A DNA stretch of 64,000 bases from an uncultured delta proteobacterium (GCA_903892415.1 CAITIQ010000179.1:1-64000); one strand, 5' to 3'. Positions 18,198 to 29,181 are shown, numbered from the stretch's first letter. Numbers and translations: made by a program. The notes: a model not told the origin generated them from the sequence alone.

Positions 18198-18572
18198 ATG
18201 AAAGCGGAATCGAAGAACGTTCTCGGTGGACCCCTCGCCGATTGCTCCAAATCTCCCATGACGGGCTTCTTTCGCGATGGTTGCTGCAACACGAGCGACG
18301 AGGACGCGGGGTCGCACACCGTCTGCTCGGTGGTGACGGCCGACTTCCTTCGCTTCTCCAAGAGTCGCGGTAACGATCTATCGACGCCTGCGCCGCAATA
18401 CGGCTTTCCCGGCCTCAAGCCTGGGGATCGCTGGTGCCTGTGCGCCGCCCGCTGGCGAGAGGCGCTCGAGGCGAAGGCAGCGCCGCTGGTGGTGCTCACC
18501 GCGACGCACGAGCGCGCGCTCGAGGTGGTTTCGCTAGCCGACCTCAAGCGTCACGCGATTGATATGAACTGA
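18198..18572 (+). CDS. DUF2237-family protein
   Basis: NVLGGPLADCSKSPMTGFFRDGCCNTSDEDAGSHTVCSVVTADFLRFSKSRGNDLSTPAPQYGFPGLKPGDRWCLCAARW. Confidence 0.85.
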   Translation: MKAESKNVLGGPLADCSKSPMTGFFRDGCCNTSDEDAGSHTVCSVVTADFLRFSKSRGNDLSTPAPQYGFPGLKPGDRWCLCAARWREALEAKAAPLVVLTATHERALEVVSLADLKRHAIDMN

Positions 18573-18575
18573 CAG

Positions 18576-20780
18576 CTACTTGGTTGGGAATCCGCGCTTC
18601 TTCAGCAGCGCGGTGACCTCGGGATCGCGACCGCGGAATTGACGGTAGGCCTCGGCGCGATCGGTCGAGTTGCCGGGCGCCAAGATGAACTTGCGCATCT
18701 TGTCGGCGGTGGCTTTGTCGAACACGTTGCCGGTCGCCGTGAAGGCCTCACGGGAGTCCGCGTCCATCACCTCGGACCATAGGTAGCTATAGTACCCGGC
18801 CGAGTACGAATCGCTGGTGAACAGGTGGTTGAACTGGGGCAGCCGGTGCCGCATCACCACCTCCTTCGGCGCGCCGATGCGCTTCATCGTGTCGCGCTCG
18901 AAGGCGTCCGGGTCGATGTTGCCGTCAGCGAGCGTGTGTAGCTCCATATCGACGATCGCTGCCGACAGGTACTCGACTGTGGTGTAGCCGGTATTGAACT
19001 GGCTGGAGGCTACGACCTTATCCACCAGCGCTTGAGGCATCGGCTTCTTGGTCTCGACGTGCAAGGCGAACTTATCGAGCACCGGGCGAGTGAGCACCCA
19101 CATCTCGTGCACCTGCGACGGGTACTCGACGAAGTCCCGCGGCGTCGAGGCGAGGCCGGGGTAGTTCACCTCCGACAAGAGCCCGTGCAGCGCGTGTCCA
19201 AACTCGTGGAACAGCGTTTGGGCGTCATCGAGCGAGATCAGGACGGGCTCTTTGTCTCCGCCTTTTTGGAAGTTGTTGTTGTTGGAGGTGATGGGCGTAA
19301 TCACCTTGCCGGTGAAAGACTCCCGACCGCGATACCCCATGGCCCAAGCGCCCGAGCGCTTGTTCGCGCGGGCGAAGTAGTCGCCGTAGAAGAGCCCGAC
19401 ATGTTTGGAGCTGGCCTTGTCGGTCACTTCCCAAACCCGAATATCCGGTCGGAAGGTGGGCACCGTCCCGGTGATCTCGCGAAAGCTCAAGCCATAGAGC
19501 TCCCCCGCCATGAAGAAGCTCGCCTGGATCATGTTGTCGAGGGCGAAGTAAGGCTTAATCTCCGCTTGGTCGAGGCTGTACTTCGCCTTGCGTACCTTCT
19601 CGGCGTAATAGAGATAGTCCCACGGCTCGAACACGAGGTTCTTGACGTCCTTCTTGGCGATGGCCGTCATGTCTTTGACCTCCTCGCCGACCCTCGCGAC
19701 GGCAGCCGGCCAGACCTTCATCATCAGGTCTTTGGCCTTCTTCGGATCGACGGCCATCGTATCGGCCATGCGCCAGTGGGCGTGTGAGGCATAGCCCAGT
19801 AGTTTGGCGCGCTCGGCGCGCAGGCTCATGATCTTGGTGATGCTGCTGTTGGCGTCATTCGCCCCGCCGTTGTCACCGCGGTTCTTGAAGGACTTCCAAA
19901 CTTTCTCGCGCAGGTCACGGCGGGAGGACGAGGCCAAGAAAGGATCGACGCTCGAGCGCGTGTTCATCACCACCCACTTGCCCTCGAGCCCCTTCTCCTT
20001 GGCCGCGGCAGCGTAGGAGCTGCGCAGCGAGTCGGAGAGCCCGGCGAGGTCCTCCTTCTTCTCGAGCACGACCCAGGTGTTCTCGTCGGCGAGGACCTTG
20101 TTACCAAAGTCGATGAACAGCACCGCCAGCTCCTGGTTGATGTCACCGAGCCGCTTTTTGCCGGCCGCGTCGAGCTTGGCGCCGGCCCGTACATACATAT
20201 CGAAGGTGCGCTCCACCAAGCGCTTCTGCTCGGCGCTGAGCCCGGCGGAGTTGCGTGCTTCGTAAACGGCCGTGAGCCGGGCGAACAACTTCTCATTGAA
20301 GGTGATAGCGTCATAAGCCGCAGCGATCTTGGGGGACCACTCGCGATCGATCGCTTGGACGTCCTCGGTATTGAGGTTGCTCGTAAACACACTGAATAGC
20401 GTCTCTGCGCGCGACTGGTGGCGGCCTGCGTTCTCGAGCGCCGCTACCGTGTTGGCGAAGGTCGGCGGCTCGCTGTTATTGGCGATGGCCTCGGTCTCGG
20501 CCTTGAGCACGGCGATCCCCAGCTCGAACGCTGCGGGGAACAGGCTGGGCTTCAGCTTGTCCCACGGCGGAACTCCACCATATTGTCCTTGCCACTCGCT
20601 CAGCACCGGGTCCTGGTTGGCCTTGGCCAGAAGGTCTTTCAGGCTCGGCGCCTGCTCAGCCGTAGGGCCTGGAACAGAGACCGACGCAGTCGTCTGTGGA
20701 ACCGTTTCAACGTTGTGAGAGGGGCCACACGCTAGGAGCATCGTGGCGAACCCTGTTATCTTGAGGAGCTCGTGCGACAT
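18576..20780 (-). CDS. M3-family (thimet/Dcp-like) metallopeptidase, lipoprotein
   Basis: Lipobox FATMLLAC; zinc motif LFHEFGHALHGLLSEVNYPGLAST.DFVEYPSQVHE. Confidence 0.9.
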   Translation of the reverse strand: MSHELLKITGFATMLLACGPSHNVETVPQTTASVSVPGPTAEQAPSLKDLLAKANQDPVLSEWQGQYGGVPPWDKLKPSLFPAAFELGIAVLKAETEAIANNSEPPTFANTVAALENAGRHQSRAETLFSVFTSNLNTEDVQAIDREWSPKIAAAYDAITFNEKLFARLTAVYEARNSAGLSAEQKRLVERTFDMYVRAGAKLDAAGKKRLGDINQELAVLFIDFGNKVLADENTWVVLEKKEDLAGLSDSLRSSYAAAAKEKGLEGKWVVMNTRSSVDPFLASSSRRDLREKVWKSFKNRGDNGGANDANSSITKIMSLRAERAKLLGYASHAHWRMADTMAVDPKKAKDLMMKVWPAAVARVGEEVKDMTAIAKKDVKNLVFEPWDYLYYAEKVRKAKYSLDQAEIKPYFALDNMIQASFFMAGELYGLSFREITGTVPTFRPDIRVWEVTDKASSKHVGLFYGDYFARANKRSGAWAMGYRGRESFTGKVITPITSNNNNFQKGGDKEPVLISLDDAQTLFHEFGHALHGLLSEVNYPGLASTPRDFVEYPSQVHEMWVLTRPVLDKFALHVETKKPMPQALVDKVVASSQFNTGYTTVEYLSAAIVDMELHTLADGNIDPDAFERDTMKRIGAPKEVVMRHRLPQFNHLFTSDSYSAGYYSYLWSEVMDADSREAFTATGNVFDKATADKMRKFILAPGNSTDRAEAYRQFRGRDPEVTALLKKRGFPTK

Positions 20781-20828
20781 GGCTGGCCTTTTGCCCTGGC
20801 CAGCGCGCGGACGCACGTACAACCGGCG

Positions 20829-21470
20829 TCAGGGCGCAGAGAACAACGCAACGAGCGACTGCACGAGGTCCTCGTCGAAGACCTCGCGCGGCAGATCCAA
20901 ACCGCTCTCTCGTAGTCGCTGAAAGGCCGCCAGGGACCCGAATAACACACTGGCGGTGCGCAGCATGCGGAGCGGGATGAGCCGGCTGTCCTTCATTCGC
21001 AGATAGGGCCCCAATTTCTGCATCAGCTCAGAGGCGCCAGGGCCGTTCGCCGCGCGCAAGGAGGGCAACGGATAACTTCGGCTAAAGGAGAGCTCCGCGC
21101 AGATTTGCAGGTAATGCGGACCACCATCGGGGTCATCGAGCTTGGCGGCTAGCGGTGTCACCAGGATCTTGACCAGGTTGACGAGCGACTCCTTGCCCTC
21201 GGCTTGCAACGCCGCGAGCTGCGCCGGAAAGGCGGCGTCAATCGGGCCGGAGTGCCGGCTTAGCAGGGCCTCCAACAGGTCTCGCTTGTCTCCGAAGTGA
21301 TAGAGCACTGCGGAGTGGTTGCGTTGTCCCGCGTGCGCCGAAACCTCACGCAAGGACACAGCATCAACTCCACGCTCGGCGAAGAGAGCCTCCGCCGATC
21401 GAAGAATCGCAAGCTGTGTAACCTCGGCCTTCACACTCCCATGGTTAGTGCGTTTGGCCACGATTGTCAT
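20829..21470 (-). CDS. TetR/AcrR-family transcriptional regulator
   Basis: ILRSAEALFAERGVDAVSLREVSAHAGQRNHSAVLYHFGDKRDLLEALL HTH. Start placed at MTIVAKRTNHG. Confidence 0.85.
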   Translation of the reverse strand: MTIVAKRTNHGSVKAEVTQLAILRSAEALFAERGVDAVSLREVSAHAGQRNHSAVLYHFGDKRDLLEALLSRHSGPIDAAFPAQLAALQAEGKESLVNLVKILVTPLAAKLDDPDGGPHYLQICAELSFSRSYPLPSLRAANGPGASELMQKLGPYLRMKDSRLIPLRMLRTASVLFGSLAAFQRLRESGLDLPREVFDEDLVQSLVALFSAP

Positions 21471-21504
21471 CGCCGTTGCTTCTGGAGAAGCGGATGAAGC
21501 GGTC

Positions 21505-22953
21505 ATGCGGTACGCTCTCCCGCGCTCTGGGCGTAGCTGCGTGAACCCCATATTCTCTCTCTCCGCCGCCGCTTGCCTACTTGGGCTATTTTTCGCCGGG
21601 TTCTCGTGGTTCATGTCACGCGCTCCTGGTTTGCAGCAGCTCAACGCCTTCGGCTGGTCCTGCCTCACCGGCGCAGCCTATGCAGCCTGCAACTCAGTGA
21701 TGTTGGCGCCGGTAGCTCCAGAGGTTGGCGTCTGGACTTGTCGCTTGAGCATGGTGATCGCCGGTTTGCACGGCGCCTCCTGGTTCTTCTACCGGGCTGC
21801 TCGCGAGCATAGGTCGCTCACTCGGTTGGAGCAGGGCCTGGTTGCCGGTGGTTTGGGCGGTGCGCTGCTAGCATTGATACCAAACGCTCTCTACTCAGAC
21901 GCTTGGGAACACCATATCCCGTGGCTTGGGATCACCTACCAAGATGCGCGCGCCACCACGCTTGGGGAGCTCTGTTTTGCCTACTTTGCATTAGCGCTCT
22001 GTGTACCGTTTTTTAGGAGCGTCCGCGCGCTCTGCGCTGGTGACCGGACTGAACTCGCAGACACGGTGGGAATGGGGCTCTTGTTACTTGCCGGAGTCAA
22101 TGACGGCCTGGTTTCGTCGGGCGTCTCTCCGCTGCCCTACTTATTAGATCTTGGCTACTTGCTATTGATCTGTTCGGTGGCCGCGTCCCTCGCAGCGCGT
22201 TTCCGGGCCACGACCATTCGCTTGGTCCAGGCACAGGCCGAGTTACTAAAGCACGAGCGGCTCGCCGCCTTGGGTGAGATGTCGGCTGTGGTCGCGCACG
22301 AGGTGCGTAACCCGGTCGCGGTCATCTTCAATGCGTTGGCCACCATTCGCAAGCAGTCCCCGTCCGAGAGTCAGCGAGCTGAACTCTTGGCGATTGTCGA
22401 GGAGGAGGCGGGCAGGCTCAATCGCATGGTGTCCAATCTGCTCGAATTCGCCAAGCCGCGCTATGTGGCAATGTCGCTCGTCGACTTGCCAAAGTCGGTG
22501 ACCAGCGCCGTGCAAGGAGCCTCTGCCGCACGGGCCGGTGACCCGACTCACGGCGCCGCTTCGATCGTCGTGCGCATCGCAGAGGACCTTCCGCCGTTGC
22601 ATTGTGACCCTGAGCTCGTCCGCCAAGCGCTCATGAACCTAATCTCGAATGCCCTACAATCTCCCGGTCGTCGCGGCCCAGTGGTGGTGGAGGCTGCGGT
22701 GGACGTGCCGCGCAATCGCGTTGAGCTTTCGGTGATTGACGATGGCCAGGGTGTACCGAAGGAGGATGAGCAACGGATCTTTCACCCGTTCTTCACTACG
22801 CGCCCGACCGGGGTTGGGCTGGGCCTTCCGGTGGTCATGCGCATCGCCGAAGCGCACGGGGGTGAGCTCGTTTATCGAGGGACGGCTGGCGGCGGGGCCA
22901 CCTTCACCCTCTGTCTGCCGATTGGAAGTGCAGGCTCAGCTGCGCAATCGTAG
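21505..22953 (+). CDS. Membrane-bound sensor histidine kinase
   Basis: Multiple N-terminal TM segments; H-box GEMSAVVAHEVRNPVAVIFNAL; N/G boxes LMNLISNALQSP, DDGQGVPKEDEQRIFHPFFTTRPTGVGLGLPVV. Confidence 0.9.
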   Translation: MRYALPRSGRSCVNPIFSLSAAACLLGLFFAGFSWFMSRAPGLQQLNAFGWSCLTGAAYAACNSVMLAPVAPEVGVWTCRLSMVIAGLHGASWFFYRAAREHRSLTRLEQGLVAGGLGGALLALIPNALYSDAWEHHIPWLGITYQDARATTLGELCFAYFALALCVPFFRSVRALCAGDRTELADTVGMGLLLLAGVNDGLVSSGVSPLPYLLDLGYLLLICSVAASLAARFRATTIRLVQAQAELLKHERLAALGEMSAVVAHEVRNPVAVIFNALATIRKQSPSESQRAELLAIVEEEAGRLNRMVSNLLEFAKPRYVAMSLVDLPKSVTSAVQGASAARAGDPTHGAASIVVRIAEDLPPLHCDPELVRQALMNLISNALQSPGRRGPVVVEAAVDVPRNRVELSVIDDGQGVPKEDEQRIFHPFFTTRPTGVGLGLPVVMRIAEAHGGELVYRGTAGGGATFTLCLPIGSAGSAAQS

Positions 22954-23793
22954 AAAGCCGGCGCGGTCGAGCTCAACGGCGTTCTCTTTGAGCAGCTTGC
23001 CTACGGCGCGTTTGAACGACTTTTTACTCAGCCCGAACCAACGACGGAGCTCTTCTGGGCTCGACTTGTCACCAAGCCGCGGTACGTCGGCGCGTGCAAT
23101 GACCTCGAGAATTTTGGCGGCGTCATTGACCACCTCTTCGTGCGGCAGCGCCCTGAGCGAGAGCTCCAACTTGCCATCCGCGAGCACGCGGCTAACCCTG
23201 AATCGAGCGGCCTGCCCTCGCATCAGGTTGTGCGGCTCCGAAGCGGGCACCATGCCCACGGCACGGCGTTCAAGAATGACGAATAGCCCTTTGTCTTGTT
23301 CGTTACGCCAGGCCTCTCCTTGCAAATAGTCCCCGGCCTTCGCCGTGATCGAGTTCTGGCGCAGGAGTTCTGCGACGCGTGTCGTACCTATCAATCGACG
23401 CGAAGCATCCAGCTTGATACCAACCGCATAACTTCCACCCACGTTGAGCTCAGTGGTCTGCTCAGCAAACGGCACCAGTAGCTCCTTGGCCATGCCCCAA
23501 TCAACGAACGCCCCAAAGTCTGTGCGCGCGGTCACCTTCAGAAACGCTACTTGCCCACGCTCGAGCTTGGGCCGCCGCGTCGTGGCGATCGGCCGTGCTT
23601 CAGAGTCGAGGTGAACAAATACCTCGAGCTTGTCACCCACCTGTGCGCCTTCCGGAACCTCCGGACCGATCAACAACACCGTCGAATCAGGGCGGCTATC
23701 GTCGAAGGCGCCCACGTCCAAAAACGCCCCTGGTGGACCAAATCGTTTGATGGGGAGCGTTACGGTCGTAGCAAGCAGGTCATCGAAGGCCAT
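22936..23793 (-). CDS. CvfB-like S1 RNA-binding-domain protein
   Basis: MAFDDLLATTVTLPIKRFGPPGAFLDVG...LKVTARTDFGAFVDWGMAKELLVPFAEQ. C-terminal winged-helix GLSKKSFKRAVGKLLKENAVEL. Confidence 0.85.
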   Translation of the reverse strand: MAFDDLLATTVTLPIKRFGPPGAFLDVGAFDDSRPDSTVLLIGPEVPEGAQVGDKLEVFVHLDSEARPIATTRRPKLERGQVAFLKVTARTDFGAFVDWGMAKELLVPFAEQTTELNVGGSYAVGIKLDASRRLIGTTRVAELLRQNSITAKAGDYLQGEAWRNEQDKGLFVILERRAVGMVPASEPHNLMRGQAARFRVSRVLADGKLELSLRALPHEEVVNDAAKILEVIARADVPRLGDKSSPEELRRWFGLSKKSFKRAVGKLLKENAVELDRAGFLRLRS

Positions 23794-23849
23794 GCTCGGA
23801 CCCTACACAACTGCAACACCAGCGGCCATCCTCGAACCTTATGCGCAGC

Positions 23850-24515
23850 TCAGTTGCAGCACTTCAGGGCCTGAGGCTGGCCACAGCTCATCGGATCGGG
23901 GTCACATTGATTCAACCAGGGTACGAGCGGACCGAGGGTAACCGGCGTGGTGCCCGCATGGAGCAGCTGCCCATTCAGGCCTTTAGCTTCAACGTAAATC
24001 TCGGCCGGCGCTCCTTCGCTGGCGTTGGGCGGCAAGTCAATCCCGTCGGCCAATAGTGCGTAAAAGCCCGCCGCTTGATTGGAGTGTAGCGTGACGACTC
24101 GTTCTCCGGCCAAGGCGAACGGGACGCCGTCGGGGCCGCGCGCCGCAACCGAGACCCGAAGCTCGCTCGGGCAGTCCTCGCACAAGATTGCGGCCCATAG
24201 ATGAACCCCGCCTTGGGGACCCGACACACGCGGAACCACCTGACCCGCGCGAAGGGGCTCGAAGCAAACCTCTCCGGTCCCGAGCTCGAAGCTCGCACTT
24301 GCCCGAACCTGCCCGCACGGCGACGGCGTTTCTCCGCACGCCGCGTTAGCACCTCCGTCGACGGCGCTCGAGCCGCCACCCCCGTCGTTGCGGGGGTCGT
24401 TCTCGCTGAGGGCGCAGCTCGAAAGCAGCAGGTACAGTCCTGCTAAGCGCGTCGTGGTTGAGCGACCTGCCACGAGATCATCCTTGCTGCAGCCTCTACT
24501 TTGGGCAAGGTGCAT
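23850..24515 (-). CDS. Hypothetical lipoprotein
   Basis: LAGLYLLLSSCALSEND lipobox; Cys-containing mature region; no family recognised. Confidence 0.6.
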   Translation of the reverse strand: MHLAQSRGCSKDDLVAGRSTTTRLAGLYLLLSSCALSENDPRNDGGGGSSAVDGGANAACGETPSPCGQVRASASFELGTGEVCFEPLRAGQVVPRVSGPQGGVHLWAAILCEDCPSELRVSVAARGPDGVPFALAGERVVTLHSNQAAGFYALLADGIDLPPNASEGAPAEIYVEAKGLNGQLLHAGTTPVTLGPLVPWLNQCDPDPMSCGQPQALKCCN

Positions 24516-24599
24516 CAGCGTGCGGCGACGAAAGTAGCGTTAGGAAACCTTTCCGTTAAGCCCCCCGCATTGGTGCCGTTCCCATCGGTAGTAGTGCCC

Positions 24600-25181
24600 A
24601 TGACATCCGCGTCCCACCCAAGTTCTCCTCCTCCCAGCTTTGTGCGGCCGTCGCTACCCGCCAACGAGGAGAGCCGGTTGGCGGCACTTCACGCGCTAGC
24701 GTTGCTAGATTCTGGCGTTGATAGCCGCTTCGACCGTCTCACCTCGCTCGCGGCGGACTTCTTCGCCGTACCCATGGCGATCGTGAGTTTGGTCGACGCG
24801 CATCGGCAATGGTTCAAGTCAGCGTGCGGCCTGAACGTGAAAGAGACTCCTCGCGATATCTCCTTCTGTGGGCACGCCATTCACGAGGAGACCTTGATGG
24901 TGGTGGAGGACGCGACGCTCGACCAACGCTTCGCCAACAACCCGCTAGTGATCGGGCCACCCCACGTTCGCTTCTATGCGGGTGCTGTCCTGCGAGACGT
25001 CACGGGCCACGCGATTGGCACGCTCTGCATCATCGACACCAAAGCGAGAGTCTTCTCCGAGCAGGACAGGCGGCGCCTGGTCTCCTTTGGCGAACTTGTG
25101 GAGCAAGACGTAGCTCACCACACCGACCTGCGGCATCTGCGCGGAGTGCTCACGCAGTTGGAGCTCGAGACCACACTTTAG
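24600..25181 (+). CDS. GAF-domain protein
   Basis: SRFDRLTSLAADFFAVPMAIVSLVDAHRQWFKSACGLNVKETPRDISFCGHAI...VRFYAGAVLRDVTGHAIGTLCIID. Confidence 0.88.
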   Translation: MTSASHPSSPPPSFVRPSLPANEESRLAALHALALLDSGVDSRFDRLTSLAADFFAVPMAIVSLVDAHRQWFKSACGLNVKETPRDISFCGHAIHEETLMVVEDATLDQRFANNPLVIGPPHVRFYAGAVLRDVTGHAIGTLCIIDTKARVFSEQDRRRLVSFGELVEQDVAHHTDLRHLRGVLTQLELETTL

Positions 25182-25202
25182 CTTTCGCGCGCCCCAACGA
25201 AA

Positions 25203-25232
25203 AAAGCCCAACCTCGATTGAGGTTGGGCTTT
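25203..25232 (-). terminator. Rho-independent terminator for the RRM gene
   Basis: AAAGCCCAACCTC-GATT-GAGGTTGGGCTTT perfect 13-bp stem; on the minus strand it continues into TTTTT. Confidence 0.88.
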
Positions 25233-25280
25233 GCTGCAAGCTCCTACCGAGCGAAAGCTCGACGGAAGTCTGCGTGAGTC

Positions 25281-25631
<351 letters not shown>

Positions 25632-25885
25632 GAGATTCTCGATTCGTAGAAACGGCCTGCGTAAGTTGCCATCCAATCAGCCGTGGGATCGGAAGGAGGG
25701 TTTTGGAACTTCTTCCTCAACCCTCGCGTCGTTGCCTTTTGCAGCGAGGTCCGCGGTCCCGGAGTGAAGCGAGAGAGCGTCGTCGTGTAGCGGGAAACTT
25801 GCCTGAGACACGTTCGTAAGTCGGAAGCGTGGTGCGCGCAAGGAAGTCTTTTCAAATCACGACTTATTCTCGCGAAGGGCCTGCG

Positions 25886-27112
25886 CTACGGCTCGAGCAG
25901 AGAGTTGGGTGGGGACGGGCAATCAAGCGTGCGGATGAAGGCCACGAGGTCGTCAACGTTGCGGCCCACGTTTACTCCATCGAGCAGCGGGTCGAGCTGG
26001 CCAACTTGTGCGCCGTCACCCTGGTCTCCATCATTCCCATCGTTGCCACGCCCGCCTCGGCGGTAGGTATTTCGGATGAAGCCCTCGAGCGTCTCGTGTT
26101 CGCCCGTGTGGCCAAAGAGGCGGCGCTGTCCGGCGCCGCGCAGGCTCGCGGTTCGGAACGCGCCGCGCGTGCCGGTTTCAGTGCTCATGCCAGCAAGCTT
26201 CGCCGCCCCCGCTGCTGGGTCGTCCGAGTAGCTGCCCGCCCCATTGAACGGATTGGCGAGTAGCGAGGGAATGGCCCGCTCTCGACCAACATCCTGCGCG
26301 CTCTCACTCAGCCCCAAGTTGTGGAATTCACCGTCGGAAAACGCCTTGCCGCTGTGGCAGCGTACGCAGCCTTCACGCATGAAGGCTGCTGCGCCGTTGC
26401 TTTCCTCCTCCGTCAACTCGAGTTCGCCACGCACCCATTGATCGAAGCGGGTATCGGTGCATAGTAGCTTTCGCTCATAAGCCTCTATCGACTTGCCGAC
26501 ATTCGTGAAGATCCGCTGCGCGATATCCTTTTGCTCTTCGGTCATCGCCAGCCACTCGCTCGAATCGGGCTTTGCTCTGGCCGGTAATGCACTCAGGTCG
26601 GGGAGCTGGCCAAAGACGGCCTCGTAGTCTGTGCGGTAGTTCTCGGCGATGAAATGAGCGACCTCGTTGCGCGTGAAGTCCATCTCCTTGGGGTTCTCGA
26701 GCGCCATGAGCGGCTGTAGCCAAAGCGAGTCGGCTCCGCCGTCCCACAAGAAGAAGGTCTGCATGGCAGCAGCGGTAATGGGCATGGCGTGTCGCGTTCC
26801 GGCCTGGCCCTCCACACCCAACGAGCGCGACCTCGGGTCGGAGAAGCCTTCCTCGGGGTCGTGGCAGGACGCACAGGCAACCTCGCCGGTTCGGCTGAGC
26901 CGAGTATCGAAGAATAGCCGCTGTCCGAGGGCTGCGGCCGACGGATCATCCGCGTGAGCGTTGGTGCTGGACGGTGGCAAGTCACTCGCGACGAGTTCCA
27001 TCTCGAGCAGCTCTTCTTCATTGTTTGCGTCGAGGCCGCGGTCACCTCCTTCACGGTCGCAGGCGATCATCAATGCAATGGAAAAACGCGGCAGAAGTGC
27101 GCGCATACGCAT
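25886..27112 (-). CDS. Di-haem cytochrome c peroxidase / MauG-family lipoprotein
   Basis: CASCHDPEEGFSD and CVRCHSGKAFSDGEFHNLG haem motifs; SIEAYERKLL; lipobox IALMIAC. Confidence 0.88.
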   Translation of the reverse strand: MRMRALLPRFSIALMIACDREGGDRGLDANNEEELLEMELVASDLPPSSTNAHADDPSAAALGQRLFFDTRLSRTGEVACASCHDPEEGFSDPRSRSLGVEGQAGTRHAMPITAAAMQTFFLWDGGADSLWLQPLMALENPKEMDFTRNEVAHFIAENYRTDYEAVFGQLPDLSALPARAKPDSSEWLAMTEEQKDIAQRIFTNVGKSIEAYERKLLCTDTRFDQWVRGELELTEEESNGAAAFMREGCVRCHSGKAFSDGEFHNLGLSESAQDVGRERAIPSLLANPFNGAGSYSDDPAAGAAKLAGMSTETGTRGAFRTASLRGAGQRRLFGHTGEHETLEGFIRNTYRRGGRGNDGNDGDQGDGAQVGQLDPLLDGVNVGRNVDDLVAFIRTLDCPSPPNSLLEP

Positions 27113-27388
27113 GTTGCAAACGTCCTTTCGGGCTGACCTGCGCCGCTAGGCTTGAACAAGTTCACAATGGGCGAACGAGCAAGCTCCGGTGTCCCCCGGC
27201 GCGAGTCAGTTATCGTGTTTGCTTGTGTTGGCCGCAGCTTCACAATCTCTTCAACGTCGACTGCGGATTCCGCATGCAGGGTGTCGATATCGCATTGTGT
27301 AGGAGCGCGGAGCGCAGGCCCCGCAGCAAATGGGGGGCGGTATCGGGCTGAAGTCCGCGAGCCAAAGCGCCGTGTTAGCTTCCGCAAA

Positions 27389-29146
27389 ATGATGCGCCAA
27401 CAAGGTCTACTGCTCGCTACGTTCGTATCCTTCTCCCTTGGCTGTTCGAGTGAGGCCACTCCAACGGCGGGGGGCAAGAGCGCGGCGCCCGCAACGAGCG
27501 GCAGCGGCTCGGCGGCCGCGTCAGCCTCTGGCCCGAGCATGAAGGGCAGCAAGGGCTCTGCTCCCGGTGGCGACGCCGCCGTTCCCGAGGCACCGGCCGG
27601 CGAGCCGGTACCGGTGTTCAAGACGCATGAACTACCTGCGCCAAGCAAGCCGGTAGCCGGCTTCTTACCGAACACGGGCGGCTTCAAATTTCAGAACTAC
27701 GGCAATGACAAGGGCTACCGGAACCTTACCTCCTTGGAGTTGCGCCGAATGTTCGGTGACAAGGTTTGCTCCAGCCTCGAGGGGGACAGTTGCATCCTCA
27801 CGCCGCAGGCCGAGCAGTGGATGGAGCAGCAGAATAAGGGGATGGGCGGCGGCCACTGCGAGGGCTTCGCCGCGTTGAGCGTGCTGATGCAACGAGGGCA
27901 GATCGACCCGGCGCTATTTGGCGCTTCGGGGGCGTTTGGCTTGGAGATCGACGGCAATGAGAAGCTACAGCGCGAGATCGCCTATTGGTTCGTGACCCAA
28001 GGCGTACTGCCGATGGCGCAGGCGGAAGACAAGACGCTGACTCCCACGGAGGTCGTCGCCAAGATCGAGGCTGAGCTAAAGAGCGGCAATGAGTCCTATA
28101 CGCTTGGTATCTACCAGCCGGGCTACACGGCAGGCCATGCCACCACTCCCTACGCTGTTGTCGAGAAGGAGAACGACATCGTTTGGATTCTTCACTACGA
28201 CAACAACTATCCCGGTGAAGAGCGCCGTATCGAGGTTGATAAGAAGGCCAACACCTGGAGCTACACCACCGCCGCCGATCCGAACGGCGCTGAGTCGGGC
28301 TACAAGGGTGATGCCTCCACCAAGACGCTGACGATTGCTCCTTCCTCGGTGCGCACTGGCCCGATGGTCTGCCACTTCTGCGGTGATGCCGAGGCTGGCG
28401 GTGGAGGGGCAGCCAAGGGCTCGCTTGGCGCTCTGGCGCTGCGCGAGATCATGATGGAGGGAGGCGGAGACGTGCTGATCACTGATGGCACCGGCAAGCG
28501 TCTCGGTTACGTGGACGACAAGCTCGTCAACGAAATCCCTGGTGCCTTGTTTGCCGCAGAAAAGTCCGGTGACCCCGACGGCGAGCCCTCTTACTTCGTA
28601 CCCACGGGCAAGGAGTTGAAGATCCTCCTCGACGGTTCAGACCTGCAGCAGGAGTCCCCGTCTGACCTCGTGCTCGTGGGTCCAGGCTATACGCTGGGAG
28701 TCGAGGGAATTTCGCTGGGCAAGGGACAACGAGACGAGATCGACTTCGCGGCTGATTGGAGCTCGGTTCGCTATGTCACGCAGCAAAGCGAGACCCCGAC
28801 GATCGTGGTCGGAATCGAGACGGCCGGTGCTGACTATACGTTTGAGTTGAACGTGGATGGCGACGGCGACGGACAGACGGTCGCGCTCGGGCTCGACCTT
28901 GCTAAGGGGCAGCTCGTATTGAACGTGGATGGCGGCCCCGCTAAGAGCAACTTCTCCTTGGAATTGGAGATGATCACCGACAAGGGCAAGCAGACCTTCA
29001 AACACAAGGGCCTCGACGTCGGAGCCGATCAGGTGGCTCGCTTCGACTACGGCGGCTGGAAAGGCGATAAGGCTCCGTTGCACGTCGTCATCCTGGACGG
29101 CGCCGGCGCGGTCGTAGAGGAAGAGGACGCGAGCGACGAGGAGTAG
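27389..29146 (+). CDS. Large lipoprotein with possible papain-fold (C39/transglutaminase-like) domain
   Basis: Lipobox ATFVSFSLGC; MGGGHCEGFAALSVLM, YTAGHATTPYAVVEKENDIVWILHYDNNYPGEERRI give a Cys...His...Asp order. Family not confirmed. Confidence 0.6.
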   Translation: MMRQQGLLLATFVSFSLGCSSEATPTAGGKSAAPATSGSGSAAASASGPSMKGSKGSAPGGDAAVPEAPAGEPVPVFKTHELPAPSKPVAGFLPNTGGFKFQNYGNDKGYRNLTSLELRRMFGDKVCSSLEGDSCILTPQAEQWMEQQNKGMGGGHCEGFAALSVLMQRGQIDPALFGASGAFGLEIDGNEKLQREIAYWFVTQGVLPMAQAEDKTLTPTEVVAKIEAELKSGNESYTLGIYQPGYTAGHATTPYAVVEKENDIVWILHYDNNYPGEERRIEVDKKANTWSYTTAADPNGAESGYKGDASTKTLTIAPSSVRTGPMVCHFCGDAEAGGGGAAKGSLGALALREIMMEGGGDVLITDGTGKRLGYVDDKLVNEIPGALFAAEKSGDPDGEPSYFVPTGKELKILLDGSDLQQESPSDLVLVGPGYTLGVEGISLGKGQRDEIDFAADWSSVRYVTQQSETPTIVVGIETAGADYTFELNVDGDGDGQTVALGLDLAKGQLVLNVDGGPAKSNFSLELEMITDKGKQTFKHKGLDVGADQVARFDYGGWKGDKAPLHVVILDGAGAVVEEEDASDEE

Positions 29147-29181
29147 CCGCAAGCCGCACGAGGTTGGTGGGGCGCGCCCTG

